Shown: positions 35,997 through 44,492, numbered from the stretch's first letter. The stretch is 64,000 bases of DNA from Streptomyces sp. SAI-135 (GCF_029893805.1 NZ_JARXYP010000002.1:8370001-8434000), one strand, 5' to 3'. The notes: a model not told the origin generated them from the sequence alone. A program made the numbers and translations.

Positions 35997-36914
35997 TCAG
36001 CCGCCGTACCGCTGCTCCATCGTCTGCTGAAGCAGCCGCAGCGAGTCGCGGGGTTCGAGCGCGTCGTCCGCCAGACGGTCCAGGGCGAGCCGGTACTCCT
36101 CGGTCTCGTCCCGGTCCTCCAGGAAGTTCGCGCTCTTGATGTGCTCCAGGTAGACGACGTCCGGCAGGTCGAGACCGCCGAAGCGCAGGTAGGTGATCGG
36201 GATGGCCGGGGCGGAGGCGTTGGTCACGTCGAGCGGGATGATCTGCAGGGTCACATTGGGGCGCTGGGCCATCGTGACGAGGTGGGCGAGCTGCTCCCGC
36301 ATGACCTCCCGGCTGCCCAGCACCCGCAGCAGCACCGACTCGTCGATCACCGCCCACAGCTGCGGGGCGTCCTCGCGCAGCAGCAACTGCGCACGCCGCA
36401 TGCGCAGTTCGACACGGCGGGCCACCTCGCTCGCCGCCGCGGCCGGCAGACCGCGCTCCACGACCGCCCGGGTGTAGTCCGCGGTCTGGAGCAGGCCGGG
36501 TACGTACTGGATCTCGAAGGTACGGATCGCCGCGGCCGCCTCCTGGAGCCCGACCAGCCGGTCGAACCACTCGGGCATCAGCCGCTTGTCGTAGCGCTGC
36601 CACCAGCCCGGGTCACCGGCGCGCTGGAGCAGCTTGAGGAGCACCGAGGACTCGTAGTCCTCGGTGCCGTACAGCTCCAGGAGCGCGCGTACGTCGCTCT
36701 CCGACGGGGGCCTGCGGCCCTTGCCCGACTCGATGCGGGACAGCTTCGCCGGGCTGAACCCGAGCGCCCGGGCCGCCTGGTCCTGGGCGAGCCCGGCATC
36801 CTCGCGGAAGCCCGCCAGCTGGACGCCGACCAGCATCTTCAGCAGGGTGGGAGCCGGCTCGGTGCGGTCCAGGTACGGTTCCAGGCGGGAGATGCGGTGG
36901 GACGCGGCAGACAT
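35997..36914 (-). CDS. XRE-family helix-turn-helix regulator with DUF5753
   Basis: 305 residues. An N-terminal HTH (LAGFREDAGLAQDQAARAL and GFSPAKLSRIESGKGRRPP, residues 34-70) is followed by the DUF5753 domain (FEIQYVPGLLQTADYTRAV and onward). This is the WhiJ-like family of Streptomyces regulators, usually paired with a DUF397 protein. The ATG has GGGAG upstream. It lies 123 bp downstream of the DUF397 gene on the same strand, so the two may be co-transcribed or use separate promoters. It is likely to control the locus with the palindrome at 37381. Confidence 0.88.
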   Translation of the reverse strand: MSAASHRISRLEPYLDRTEPAPTLLKMLVGVQLAGFREDAGLAQDQAARALGFSPAKLSRIESGKGRRPPSESDVRALLELYGTEDYESSVLLKLLQRAGDPGWWQRYDKRLMPEWFDRLVGLQEAAAAIRTFEIQYVPGLLQTADYTRAVVERGLPAAAASEVARRVELRMRRAQLLLREDAPQLWAVIDESVLLRVLGSREVMREQLAHLVTMAQRPNVTLQIIPLDVTNASAPAIPITYLRFGGLDLPDVVYLEHIKSANFLEDRDETEEYRLALDRLADDALEPRDSLRLLQQTMEQRYGG

Positions 36915-37037
36915 CCTGACTCCCAGTAAACCGGCACAGAGACGACTCACACTATCGCACGCAGCGTGGCCGTACCGCATCATTCCGTAGACACCGGTGT
37001 GGGTACGGGAGTTGGAGACCGGCGCGCATCCGGCCCC

Positions 37038-37286
37038 TCACAGCAGGTGGTCGAACTCCCCGTCCTTGGCGCCCGCCAGGAACGCCGCGACCTCGGCCGG
37101 TGTGTAGACCAGCGCGGGGCCGTCGGGATCACGGGAGTTGCGCAGCGCGACCGCGCCGTCGACCAGGGTGGCCACTTCGACGCAGTTGCCCTCGGCGTTG
37201 CTGCGACGGCTCTTGACCCAGCGGGCGTCGAGCGAGCTCGCCCGGACTCCGTTCTGCACTGGCACTGCAGTCTCCTTGCTGTTCAC
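37038..37286 (-). CDS. DUF397-domain protein
   Basis: 82 residues. WVKSRRSNAEGNCVEVATL, DGAVALRNSRDPDGPALVYT and AEVAAFLAGAKDGEFD are the three conserved blocks of DUF397. These small proteins act with WhiJ-type XRE regulators and are thought to modulate them, possibly as antagonists. It is divergent from the RsbW-like ATPase gene, with a 190-bp region between that carries a promoter and palindrome. Confidence 0.88.
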   Translation of the reverse strand: MNSKETAVPVQNGVRASSLDARWVKSRRSNAEGNCVEVATLVDGAVALRNSRDPDGPALVYTPAEVAAFLAGAKDGEFDHLL

Positions 37287-37380
37287 GATCTTGCCGGGCG
37301 CCGTGCCCGGCCGTGCGGGGCGGGGGCGGGAGCGCGCATCCGCAACCTCCGTGACCCCACCCGTCGTTCGCGCAATTTCT

Positions 37381-37417
37381 CGTGCAATTGCACGCGGGCG
37401 CCTTCAGCGTGGATAAT
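37381..37417 (+). promoter_or_regulatory. Promoter with overlapping palindrome before the RsbW-like gene
   Basis: CGTGCAATTGCACG (37381-37394) is a perfect 14-bp palindrome. It includes TTGCAC (37388-37393), which with GATAAT (37412-37417) at an 18-bp spacing forms a good housekeeping promoter. A related sequence GCGCAATT lies 6 bp upstream. A repressor at the palindrome would block RNA polymerase. The adjacent XRE regulator is the obvious candidate. Confidence 0.6.
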
Positions 37418-37476
37418 AGCTCCGGCGTCAACCCCTGCGGTTGCGCCCCGTCTTGACGTCGCATCAAGGAGATGCC

Positions 37477-38028
37477 GTGTCGTCACCTGCGAACCACGTG
37501 CTCCGGCCGCCGAGCCAGGCTGTGCCGGAGGTGGGTGATGCGGGCCCGGCCGGTGAGACCGTGCGGCGTCCGGGCCCCTCCGACCCGCAGCGGCGACCGT
37601 CGGGGCGCAGCCCCTTCGTCTCCGCCACGCTCCTCGTCAGGTGCAGCGCGGAAGGGTTCGCCCGGGCCCGCGCCTTCACCCGGGAGACGCTGAGCTGCTG
37701 GTCCCTGGACCACCGCAGTGACGACGCCACCCTCGTGATCACCGAACTCGCGGCCAACGCCGTGGCCCACGCGGTGCTCCGGCCCGCCACGGGAGGTGCC
37801 GCCGAGGTGTGGCTGGGGTTGTCCTTCGACCCCACCCATCTGCTGGTGACCGTCTCCGACCCCGGTGACGAGCCGCCCGCGTACACCCCCGGTGACGTCA
37901 CCGCCCTGCGGGAGCACGGCCGGGGCCTGTACATCGTCGACGCCCTGGCCCAGGAGTGGGGCTGGACCTCACGGCCCCCGGCCGGCAAGACCGTCTGGGC
38001 CAAGCTGTCGACCGCCCCTCCTTCCTGA
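37477..38028 (+). CDS. RsbW/SpoIIAB-like ATP-binding protein
   Basis: 183 residues. After a proline-rich, probably disordered N-terminus of about 50 residues comes a GHKL ATPase domain. VITELAANAVAHAV is the N box, VSDPGDEPP is the G1 box and HGRGLYIVDALAQEWGW the G2 box. This family contains anti-sigma-factor kinases and, in Streptomyces, many members of unknown partner that sit beside XRE/DUF397 genes. The GTG start has AAGGAG upstream. Its role is probably regulatory, linked to the divergent pair. Confidence 0.85.
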   Translation: MSSPANHVLRPPSQAVPEVGDAGPAGETVRRPGPSDPQRRPSGRSPFVSATLLVRCSAEGFARARAFTRETLSCWSLDHRSDDATLVITELAANAVAHAVLRPATGGAAEVWLGLSFDPTHLLVTVSDPGDEPPAYTPGDVTALREHGRGLYIVDALAQEWGWTSRPPAGKTVWAKLSTAPPS

Positions 38029-38056
38029 CATGACCGCCGCGGAAAGGTTTCACGCC

Positions 38057-38599
38057 ATGCGCACCGCTCCGGACCAGCCGAGCAACGAGCGCACCAGCTG
38101 CCCCGTGCCCACGACCGGGGTGGCGCGGACCACGCCCCTCGCGGCGCTGAGCCGGGTCCCCTGGGGCGAGATCCAGGACTCCACCGGCTGCGCCGCGGCC
38201 ATCCCCCTGCTCCTCAACAGCGTGGCCTGGGGGGACCCCGAGACCGCCAGTGCCGCGCTCGGCGACCTGCGCAGGCGCATCTGCCAGTTCGGATTCGTCG
38301 TGGAGCAGGCCACCGCCGCCACCGTCCCCTTCCTGTGGGAGCTGGCCCAACTGCCCCAGGTGTCGTGCCGGGCGGAGATCATCCAGCTGCTCAGGAGCAT
38401 CGCCGGGGCCCGCCAGTGGGAGACCACGGCCGCCGTCTACCCCAAGCTGCTCAACCACCGGGAGAACCCGGTGGTGTGGGAGCGCCGGGCACGTCAGGCC
38501 GTCCGCGCCAAGAGCGGCGCCCTCAGTCGGCTGATGGCCGACGACGACAGCGAGATCGCCCACGCCACCACGGAACTCGCCCGCACTCTGGACGAGTAG
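38057..38599 (+). CDS. Hypothetical helical protein
   Basis: 180 residues, no signal or membrane segment. From residue 40 onward it is helical with leucine-rich turns (AAIPLLLNSVAWGDPETASAAL, ATVPFLWELAQLPQV, EIIQLLRSIAGARQWETT) that look HEAT-like. It follows the ATPase gene by 28 bp and is probably in the same transcript. An ATG at 38030 would add nine residues. GGAAAGG favours 38057. Function not recognised. Confidence 0.55.
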   Translation: MRTAPDQPSNERTSCPVPTTGVARTTPLAALSRVPWGEIQDSTGCAAAIPLLLNSVAWGDPETASAALGDLRRRICQFGFVVEQATAATVPFLWELAQLPQVSCRAEIIQLLRSIAGARQWETTAAVYPKLLNHRENPVVWERRARQAVRAKSGALSRLMADDDSEIAHATTELARTLDE

Positions 38600-38687
38600 G
38601 AGTGCTCGTCGCCACCTGGTGTAGTCCTTGCCGACGAGGGGCAGAAAGCGCTTGCCCTCCACACGGCAACCGGAAGGACCACCGACG

Positions 38688-40454
38688 ATGGCATCGTCGC
38701 TGGAAAGACCGCTCGACCATCGCTACCGGGGCGAGCACCCCGTCCGCACACTCGCCTATCTGCTCCACGCCGACCGCCGCCGACTGGCCGGCGCCGTCGC
38801 GGTGTTCACCGTCAAGCACAGCCCCATCTGGCTGCTGCCCCTGATCACCGCGTCCATCATCGACACCGTCGTCCAGCACCAGCCGATCACCCGGCTCTGG
38901 ACGAGCACCGGCGTCATCCTCTTCATCCTGCTGGTCAACTACCCCCTGCACCTCCTCTACGTCCGCCTCCTGTACGGCAGCGTCCGCCGCATGGGCACCG
39001 CCCTGCGCTCCGCCCTGTGCACCCGCATGCAGCAGCTGTCCATCGGCTACCACTCCCGGGTCAGCGCCGGGGTGCTCCAGGCCAAGGTCGTGCGGGACGT
39101 CGAGACGGTCGAACAGATGGTGCAGCAGACCGCGGAGACCGGCCTCGGCGCCACCACCGTGCTGATCGGCGGGCTGGTCATCATCGCCGTACGGACACCG
39201 GAGTTCGTGCCCGTCTTCCTCGTCGTCGTGCCCGCCGCGGCCTTGGTCGTGGCCCGCCTCAGGGCCCGGCTGCGCACCCACAACGAGCACTTCCGGCACG
39301 AGGTCGAGACCCTGTCGTCCCGGGTCACGGAGATGACCCGGCTCATCCCGGTCACCCGCGCCCACGGCCTGGAGGGCAAGGCCCTGCGTCGCATGGACGG
39401 CACCCTGAGCCGACTGCTGACCTCCGGGATGCGCCTCGACCTCGTCAACGGCCGCTTCGGCTCCCTGGCCTGGGTCGTGCTCAACGTGGTCGGCGTGCTG
39501 GTCCTCGCCGGTGCCGCGCTGGTGTCGTACTACGGCGTCTGGGGCGTCACCCCCGGCGACGTCGTGATGCTCAGCGCGTTCCTGACCACCCTCACCAACT
39601 CCACGACCACGCTGGCAGGGCTCGCCCCGGTGATCACCAAGGGCCTGGAATCCGTCCGTTCCGTCGGCGAGCTGCTCCAGGCGCCCGAACTGGAGGACAA
39701 CGAGGGCAAGACAGAGGTCGACTCGGTGCGCGGCGCCGTCGAGTTCCAGGGCGTGAGCCACGCGTACGACAACGGGCGGCCCGCCGTCGGGGACTTCACC
39801 CTCTGCGTCGCTCCCGGCGAGACCGTCGCCCTCGTCGGCGCGTCCGGCGCCGGCAAGTCCACCGTCCTCAACCTCGTCATCGGTTTCATCCGGCCCACCT
39901 CGGGACGGCTGCTGCTCGACGGGACCGACATGAACACCCTCGACCTGCGCACCTACCGGCGCTTCCTGTCCGTCGTGCCGCAGGAGTCCATCCTGTTCGA
40001 CGGCACGATCCGCGACAACGTCGCCTACGGCATGGACGACGCCGACGAGCGGACGGTGCGCGCGGCACTGCGCGACGCGAACGCACTGGAGTTCGTCGAC
40101 CGCCTGCCCCAGGGCCTTGACACCCTGGTCGGCGAGCGCGGGGCCCGGCTGTCGGGCGGGCAGCGCCAGCGCCTGGCCATCGCCCGCGCGCTCATCCGCG
40201 ACCCGCGGGTGCTGGTCCTGGACGAGGCGACCTCGGCCCTGGACACCCGCTCCGAGGCGCTCGTCCAGCAGGCGCTCGCCCGGCTGCTGCACGGACGGAC
40301 GACCTTCGTGGTCGCGCACCGGCTGTCGACCGTGCGGGGTGCCGACCGGATCGTGGTCATGGGGGAGGGCCGGATCCTGGAGACCGGCACCCACGAGGAA
40401 CTCCTGCGCCGCGGCGGGGCCTACACCGCGCTGCACGCCGGACAGCTCGCCTGA
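38688..40454 (+). CDS. ABC transporter, fused membrane and ATPase domains
   Basis: 588 residues. About six membrane helices (residues 30-310) precede a nucleotide-binding domain. Walker A is VGASGAGKST, the signature is LSGGQRQRLAIARAL, Walker B is VLVLDEATSALD and the switch histidine is in FVVAHRLST. This is the half-size exporter type, working as a homodimer to expel a lipid, peptide or drug. No partner half-transporter is adjacent. The ATG follows GGAAGGA. It lies about 2.7 kb from the graspetide genes, transcribed towards them, but nothing directly ties it to them. Confidence 0.9.
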   Translation: MASSLERPLDHRYRGEHPVRTLAYLLHADRRRLAGAVAVFTVKHSPIWLLPLITASIIDTVVQHQPITRLWTSTGVILFILLVNYPLHLLYVRLLYGSVRRMGTALRSALCTRMQQLSIGYHSRVSAGVLQAKVVRDVETVEQMVQQTAETGLGATTVLIGGLVIIAVRTPEFVPVFLVVVPAAALVVARLRARLRTHNEHFRHEVETLSSRVTEMTRLIPVTRAHGLEGKALRRMDGTLSRLLTSGMRLDLVNGRFGSLAWVVLNVVGVLVLAGAALVSYYGVWGVTPGDVVMLSAFLTTLTNSTTTLAGLAPVITKGLESVRSVGELLQAPELEDNEGKTEVDSVRGAVEFQGVSHAYDNGRPAVGDFTLCVAPGETVALVGASGAGKSTVLNLVIGFIRPTSGRLLLDGTDMNTLDLRTYRRFLSVVPQESILFDGTIRDNVAYGMDDADERTVRAALRDANALEFVDRLPQGLDTLVGERGARLSGGQRQRLAIARALIRDPRVLVLDEATSALDTRSEALVQQALARLLHGRTTFVVAHRLSTVRGADRIVVMGEGRILETGTHEELLRRGGAYTALHAGQLA

Positions 40455-40481
40455 GACCCGCCCCGGCAGCCGGGCCCGGCC

Positions 40482-40835
40482 TCAGGCCGCGCTGCTGCTC
40501 CGCGGCACCCGGCGGGGGCACGTCGAGTCGTGGTCGGTGCCGCAGCTCGTCCACCAGCGTTCACAGCACGCGGTGTCGAGCTCGGCGCGGACGATGATGT
40601 CGTCGGCGGCCCCCGCCCCGGCCCCGTCGGGCCGCCCGCGCGTTTCGGCCAGGGCGCGCCGTTGTTCGCACAGCACGCTCTCGCGCACGACCGCGATGAC
40701 CGGGACCAGGCTCGCGGCGGCGAACAGACACGCGGCCCACGGGGGGTCGTGTCGCAGGGCGTGGACCGCGGTCCAGGCGAGTCCGGTGCTCGTCGCGAGA
40801 TAGAGGGCGCTGAGGAGACCTGCGGAGCGGTTCAT
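40482..40835 (-). CDS. Hypothetical two-helix membrane protein with cysteine-rich tail
   Basis: 117 residues. Two hydrophobic helices (GLLSALYLATSTGLAWTAV and ACLFAAASLVPVIAVV) are followed by a soluble tail with CCERWWTSCGTDHDSTCPRR, four cysteines and a histidine that could bind a metal. Longer upstream starts exist but would add an arginine-rich stretch. Function unknown. Confidence 0.5.
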   Translation of the reverse strand: MNRSAGLLSALYLATSTGLAWTAVHALRHDPPWAACLFAAASLVPVIAVVRESVLCEQRRALAETRGRPDGAGAGAADDIIVRAELDTACCERWWTSCGTDHDSTCPRRVPRSSSAA

Positions 40836-41008
40836 GGGCGTATACCGTTCATGGTGCGAGGGATGCCCCTTGTTCAACGGTTTGCGGCCTTCGGGAAGCG
40901 GGTCCGCCCGCACGGTATTGCGCCAATCGCGTGCCGGGGAGCGGCGGATGGGATTGGGCCGGTGCAGAGGGGGCATACGCAGCGAAAAATTCGAGAGAGG
41001 GGCGCTTC

Positions 41009-41251
41009 GTGCTCATTCCGGACCCGAAGGCCGTCAGAACCCTGTTGACCCGCTACGCGTCGCTGAGGATCGCGCAGGCGGAGAGGGAGAGCCCGGCGAC
41101 GGCTCGCGAGCTGGAGGACGTCAGTTACACCCTGTGCGTGATGATGGGCACCACCGATGTCCGTGAGGCGGTCGCCAGGGCCGACGCCCTGCTTCCGGCC
41201 GCCGGGTGCGCGGACCCGGACGGAGAGAGCAGCCTGCCACTGGCGGGATGA
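41009..41251 (+). CDS. DUF5133-family protein
   Basis: 80 residues from a GTG preceded by AGAGAGG. The N-terminus MLIPDPKAVRTLLTRYASL and the following TARELEDVSYTLCVMMGTTD are the usual DUF5133 blocks of Streptomyces. Predicted helical and cytosolic. Function unknown. Its stop is 24 bp from the convergent regulator gene. Confidence 0.7.
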   Translation: MLIPDPKAVRTLLTRYASLRIAQAERESPATARELEDVSYTLCVMMGTTDVREAVARADALLPAAGCADPDGESSLPLAG

Positions 41252-41275
41252 CACCACGCCGGACCCGGCGGGCGC

Positions 41276-42250
41276 TCAGGTGCGCGCCTTAGCCGGGACG
41301 GCGTCCTTTGTGTGGAAGGCCGCGCGGTAGGCCTGCGGGGTGGTCCCGACGACCCGGCGGAAGCGCTCCCGGAACGCCGTGGGGGAGCCGAACCCCGCCT
41401 GCCGCGCGATCCGTTCCACGGGATGGGCGGTGTTCTCCAGCAGGTACTGGGCACGGCGTACCCGGGCCCGCAGCAGCCACTGCAGCGGTGTGCTGCCGGT
41501 CTGTTCGCGGAACCGGCGGCTGAAGGTGCGCTCGCTCATCCCCGACCGGGCCGCCATCGCCCCGAGGGTGATCTCGTGCGCCAGGTTGTCCTCGACCCAT
41601 TCCAGCAGCGGTTCCAGTGTCGAGCCCCGGGGCACGGGCGGGTGGTCGTACACGATGAACTGGGCCTGTCCGCCCTCCCTTTCGAGGGGCATCACCGACA
41701 TCCTGGCGGCATGGGCCGCGACCGCCGATCCCAGGTCCCGGCGGATCATGTGCAGACACAGGTCGAGGGCCGCGGCGGCGCCCGCGGAGGTCAGGATGCG
41801 GCCGTTGTCGACGTACAGCACGTCCGGCTGGACCTCGACGGCGGGGAAGCGTCGTGCCAGCTCGTCCGCGGCCGCCCAGTGCGTGGTGGCGCGCAGTCCG
41901 TCCAGGAGCCCGGCCGCCGCCAGCACGAACGCGCCCGCGCACACGGACGCGATCCGGGTGCCGGCCGCCGCGGCCTCCCGCAGCGCCTTGAGGACGCGCG
42001 GGGACGGCGGTGCGGCCGTGGGGGAGCAGCCCGGCACGATGATCGTGTCCGCCTCCGCGAGGGCCTCGAGTCCGTGCTCCACCCGCAGGGCGAAACCGCC
42101 GTCCGCGCGGACCAGCGGCGACTCGGCGCACAGCCGGACCCGGTAGGCGGGGCGGCCGTCGGGCAGCCGCGTCCAGTCGAAGACCTGCATGGGTGCCGCC
42201 ATGTCGAACGGCACCACGTCGTCGAGGACCAGGATCGCCACGGAATGCAT
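41276..42250 (-). CDS. GlxA-type AraC regulator with DJ-1/PfpI domain
   Basis: 324 residues. The N-terminal class-I-glutamine-amidotransferase-like (DJ-1/PfpI) domain runs from SVAILVLDDVVPFDMAAP to residue about 190, with RIASVCAGAFVLAAAGLLDG holding the nucleophile-elbow cysteine. The C-terminal AraC domain has two HTHs, MAARSGMSERTFSRRFREQTG and IARQAGFGSPTAFRERFRRV. Such proteins activate or repress catabolic or stress genes. It is divergent from a small membrane protein gene, and a long inverted repeat lies between them. The alternative start is a GTG nine bases upstream. Confidence 0.88.
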   Translation of the reverse strand: MHSVAILVLDDVVPFDMAAPMQVFDWTRLPDGRPAYRVRLCAESPLVRADGGFALRVEHGLEALAEADTIIVPGCSPTAAPPSPRVLKALREAAAAGTRIASVCAGAFVLAAAGLLDGLRATTHWAAADELARRFPAVEVQPDVLYVDNGRILTSAGAAAALDLCLHMIRRDLGSAVAAHAARMSVMPLEREGGQAQFIVYDHPPVPRGSTLEPLLEWVEDNLAHEITLGAMAARSGMSERTFSRRFREQTGSTPLQWLLRARVRRAQYLLENTAHPVERIARQAGFGSPTAFRERFRRVVGTTPQAYRAAFHTKDAVPAKART

Positions 42251-42264
42251 GGCCGCCACGATAG

Positions 42265-42336
42265 ACGGATTCCCGCCAGTGCCAGGACCACGGGCCCAGG
42301 TGGAACACCCTGTCAGGGGCGTTGGCGGGAATCCGT
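42265..42336. promoter_or_regulatory. Paired 14-bp inverted operator-like sites
   Basis: ACGGATTCCCGCCA (42265-42278) recurs as its exact reverse complement TGGCGGGAATCCGT (42323-42336), with centres 58 bp apart. They lie in the 180-bp region between the GlxA-type regulator and the membrane protein. AraC-type regulators often bind such spaced sites. They are likely its binding sites for itself and for the divergent gene. Confidence 0.55.
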
Positions 42337-42430
42337 TGGAAGCTGTCGTTTCAGCCTCTGTGTGATCACTCGGCGGCTTCCTAGCGTGGACGGGCACCGC
42401 CGACCGCACCGGAGAAGGACACGCCACCCC

Positions 42431-42886
42431 ATGACCAAGTTCCTGCTGACCCTGCACGTCCTCGCCGCCATCGTCGCCGTGGGGCCGGTGACCGTCGCGG
42501 CCAGCATGTTCCCGCCCGCCGCCCGCCGGGCGCACACGCAGGAGGCCGGGATCGGCACGGTACGGCTGCTGCACCGCATCTGCCGCGTCTACGCGGGCGT
42601 CGGCGTCGCGGTCCCCGTCCTCGGCGTCGCCACCGGAGCCGCGATGGGCGTCCTGGGCGACGCGTGGCTGACCGCCTCCATGGCGCTGACCGCCGCGGCG
42701 GCCGGAGTTCTCGCCGCCTTCGTCCTTCCCCGGCAGGGCGAACTGCTCGAGGAGTTGACCGGACAGGGGAGCGTCGAACGCCGCGCGACCGCCCAACTGG
42801 CCATGTTCACGGGCATTTTCAACCTTCTGTGGGCGACCGTGACCGTCCTGATGATCGTCCGCCCGGGGTCCACCACCGGCGCATGA
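42431..42886 (+). CDS. Small integral membrane protein, DUF2269-like
   Basis: 151 residues with four membrane helices (KFLLTLHVLAAIVAVGPVTV, VYAGVGVAVPVLGVATG, WLTASMALTAAAAGVLAAFV and LAMFTGIFNLLWATVTVLMI). The first helix carries a LxLHVLAAI histidine typical of DUF2269-type membrane proteins. It is divergent from the GlxA-type regulator and probably under its control. Function unknown. Confidence 0.6.
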   Translation: MTKFLLTLHVLAAIVAVGPVTVAASMFPPAARRAHTQEAGIGTVRLLHRICRVYAGVGVAVPVLGVATGAAMGVLGDAWLTASMALTAAAAGVLAAFVLPRQGELLEELTGQGSVERRATAQLAMFTGIFNLLWATVTVLMIVRPGSTTGA

Positions 42887-43003
42887 CCGGCCGTGCGCCG
42901 TCAAGCCCGGCACCGGAATTCGCACGTCGGTGCGTGGAGGCGCCTAGACTCGTCAGCCGTGCCCATGCGCGTGGGCCCGCGAAAACGAAAGGCGCGTTGA
43001 CGG

Positions 43004-43219
43004 GTGTTCCAGGATTCCCCCATCTACGACCGACTCGTCGCCGAGCGCGGCGACGTCCCCGCTCTGACCCGCAGGGAGGCCGAGCGCGTACGCAGGGAGC
43101 TGGAGTACGTCATGCGGCCCCTGCAGTCCCTCATGCCCCCGCCCGCCCCCGAGCGCCCGGCCGCACCGGGCCAGGGATGGGTGCCCGCTCTGCCGCCCGC
43201 CGCCCCGCGGCCCTACTGA
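43004..43219 (+). CDS. Small hypothetical protein
   Basis: 71 residues from a GTG. A charged helix (REAERVRRELEYVMRPLQSL) is followed by a proline-rich tail. It is soluble. Its last 7 bp overlap the 3' end of the convergent tgmB gene. Not recognised; coding is supported only by frame and codon use. Confidence 0.45.
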   Translation: MFQDSPIYDRLVAERGDVPALTRREAERVRRELEYVMRPLQSLMPPPAPERPAAPGQGWVPALPPAAPRPY

Positions 43220-44196
43220 TCCGGCCTCAGCACCCCCCGGTGCTCGCGCCGTTGACGGGGCAGGGCGGTCCCGGGCCGGGCCAGCCACTCGGCGATGCTG
43301 CGCGCGATCGGCTGGCCCGTCTCCACCTCGACGAAGCCGAACTGCCCCGACTGGTTGCACTCCAGGAACCACCAGGTCCCGTCCCCGTCCTCGGCGAAGT
43401 CGAACGCCCCGTAGGCCAGTTCGGCCGCCCGGAGGTAGTCCAGGACGGCCGCGGCCACCCGTGGCGGGACCTCTGCGGGCTCCCAGGAGGAGGTGGGCGG
43501 CGCGAACCGGACGTCCACCTCGTCGTCGGGACCGGCCACCTTGCGGGCGGCCAGCAGCGTCTCGCCCACGACGGTCAGACGTATGTCGGCCCGCTTGGCC
43601 ACCCGCCGCTGCAGCAGGGTCGGGCCAAAGGCGACGGCCGTGAAATCGGTGTCCGGTGCCACCCGGCTGGTCGGCACCGCACGCGGCGGATCCTGCGGGT
43701 GCGCCCCGGAGACCGGCTTGACCACCAAATCCGGATAGCGTTCGGCGAACTCGCGTGCGGCCTGCGGGAACGTCGTCACGATCGTGGCCGGGACGGGCAG
43801 ACCGCAGCGCTGGGCGAGCCGTAGCTGCCAGGGCTTGTGACGGGCCCGGCGGGCCGCGTCGGGGTGGTTCATCCAGCGGGCGTCACTGCCCCGGAGCATG
43901 CCGTACAGCGCCTGGGCGGACTCCTCGGTCAGCCACTCCGAGGGCGCGGCCGCCCGCGCCGCGGGGGTGCCGGGGCGGCGGACCCAGATCGAGCGCAGCC
44001 CGGAGATGCCCACGAGACGGCCGCCGGCCGACAGATGGCCGCGGAAGGTGCCGTGCACGTACTCCCCGGACAGTGCGACACCGTCGGTCAGGTCGGCCGG
44101 GTCGAGCCGCACCACCGGTACCCCCGTGGCGTTGAGGTGCACGACCACCATGTCGGCCGTGACGTCCTCTTCGCAGGTAAGAATCAACACGGTCAT
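43213..44196 (-). CDS. tgmB: Graspetide ATP-grasp ligase (TgmB/MvdD-like)
   Basis: 327 residues. The N-terminal domain (MTVLILTCEEDVTADMVVVH, VPVVRLDPADLTDGVAL) matches TgmB/MvdD precursor-binding regions. The ATP-grasp core has LVVKPVSGAHPQDPP and FLECNQSGQFGFVEVETG, the metal-binding ECN motif near the end. Such enzymes use ATP to form ester or amide bonds between side chains of a precursor peptide, making graspetides (microviridin-like RiPPs). It lies 16 bp after the precursor gene on the same strand, with no clear Shine-Dalgarno of its own. Early codons (TTG, ATT, CTT, GAA) are less GC-biased than neighbours. No TgmC-type methyltransferase is beside it. Confidence 0.88.
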   Translation of the reverse strand: MTVLILTCEEDVTADMVVVHLNATGVPVVRLDPADLTDGVALSGEYVHGTFRGHLSAGGRLVGISGLRSIWVRRPGTPAARAAAPSEWLTEESAQALYGMLRGSDARWMNHPDAARRARHKPWQLRLAQRCGLPVPATIVTTFPQAAREFAERYPDLVVKPVSGAHPQDPPRAVPTSRVAPDTDFTAVAFGPTLLQRRVAKRADIRLTVVGETLLAARKVAGPDDEVDVRFAPPTSSWEPAEVPPRVAAAVLDYLRAAELAYGAFDFAEDGDGTWWFLECNQSGQFGFVEVETGQPIARSIAEWLARPGTALPRQRREHRGVLRPDQ

Positions 44197-44212
44197 CGAT
44201 CGCCGGCCGTGT

Positions 44213-44404
44213 TCAGTCGTCGAAGTGAGTCTTGGAGCCCGCCGTGCTCGTGGTGGTCCCCAGTTCCCTCATCAGCGCGTGGTCGCGGGCGGCGACCCGG
44301 CCGTCCATGAGCACGTTCAACTGCAGCCCGGAGTCGTAGACGTACGGAGCGGTCGCCTCCAACGTCGCTGCCGGACGTGCGTAGTTGAGCGCGAACGGTT
44401 GCAT
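44213..44404 (-). CDS. tgmA: Graspetide precursor peptide (TgmA-like)
   Basis: 63 residues. MQPFALNYARP and APYVYDSGLQLNVLMDGR are the conserved leader blocks of ATP-grasp-modified RiPP precursors (TgmA type). The C-terminal core after about residue 48 is LGTTTSTAGSKTHFDD, with five Thr and two Ser as potential ester donors, Asp62-Asp63 as acceptors and Lys58 for a possible amide link. The ATG follows GAGGGAGAG. It sits immediately upstream of the ligase gene. The final cross-link pattern cannot be read from sequence. The spacing of donors to the two aspartates could allow up to two rings. Confidence 0.85.
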   Translation of the reverse strand: MQPFALNYARPAATLEATAPYVYDSGLQLNVLMDGRVAARDHALMRELGTTTSTAGSKTHFDD

Positions 44405-44492
44405 CGTCTCTCCCTCGCCGGTACTGCCTCTCGCAGACGGCCGTCACCCCACGACGCCGTCAGGTCAGCCGACTTCCTTCGGCTCCCAGAGA

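Noticed and set aside
36050..36062. GGTTCGAGC resembling a tRNA T-loop.
   Set aside because: No acceptor or anticodon stems around it; inside the XRE gene.
38688..40454. ABC exporter considered as the graspetide export pump.
   Set aside because: It is about 2.7 kb away on the other strand with unrelated genes between; no evidence of linkage.
43004..43219. Small ORF considered as a third graspetide gene.
   Set aside because: Opposite strand, overlapping the end of tgmB, and no leader or enzyme motif.
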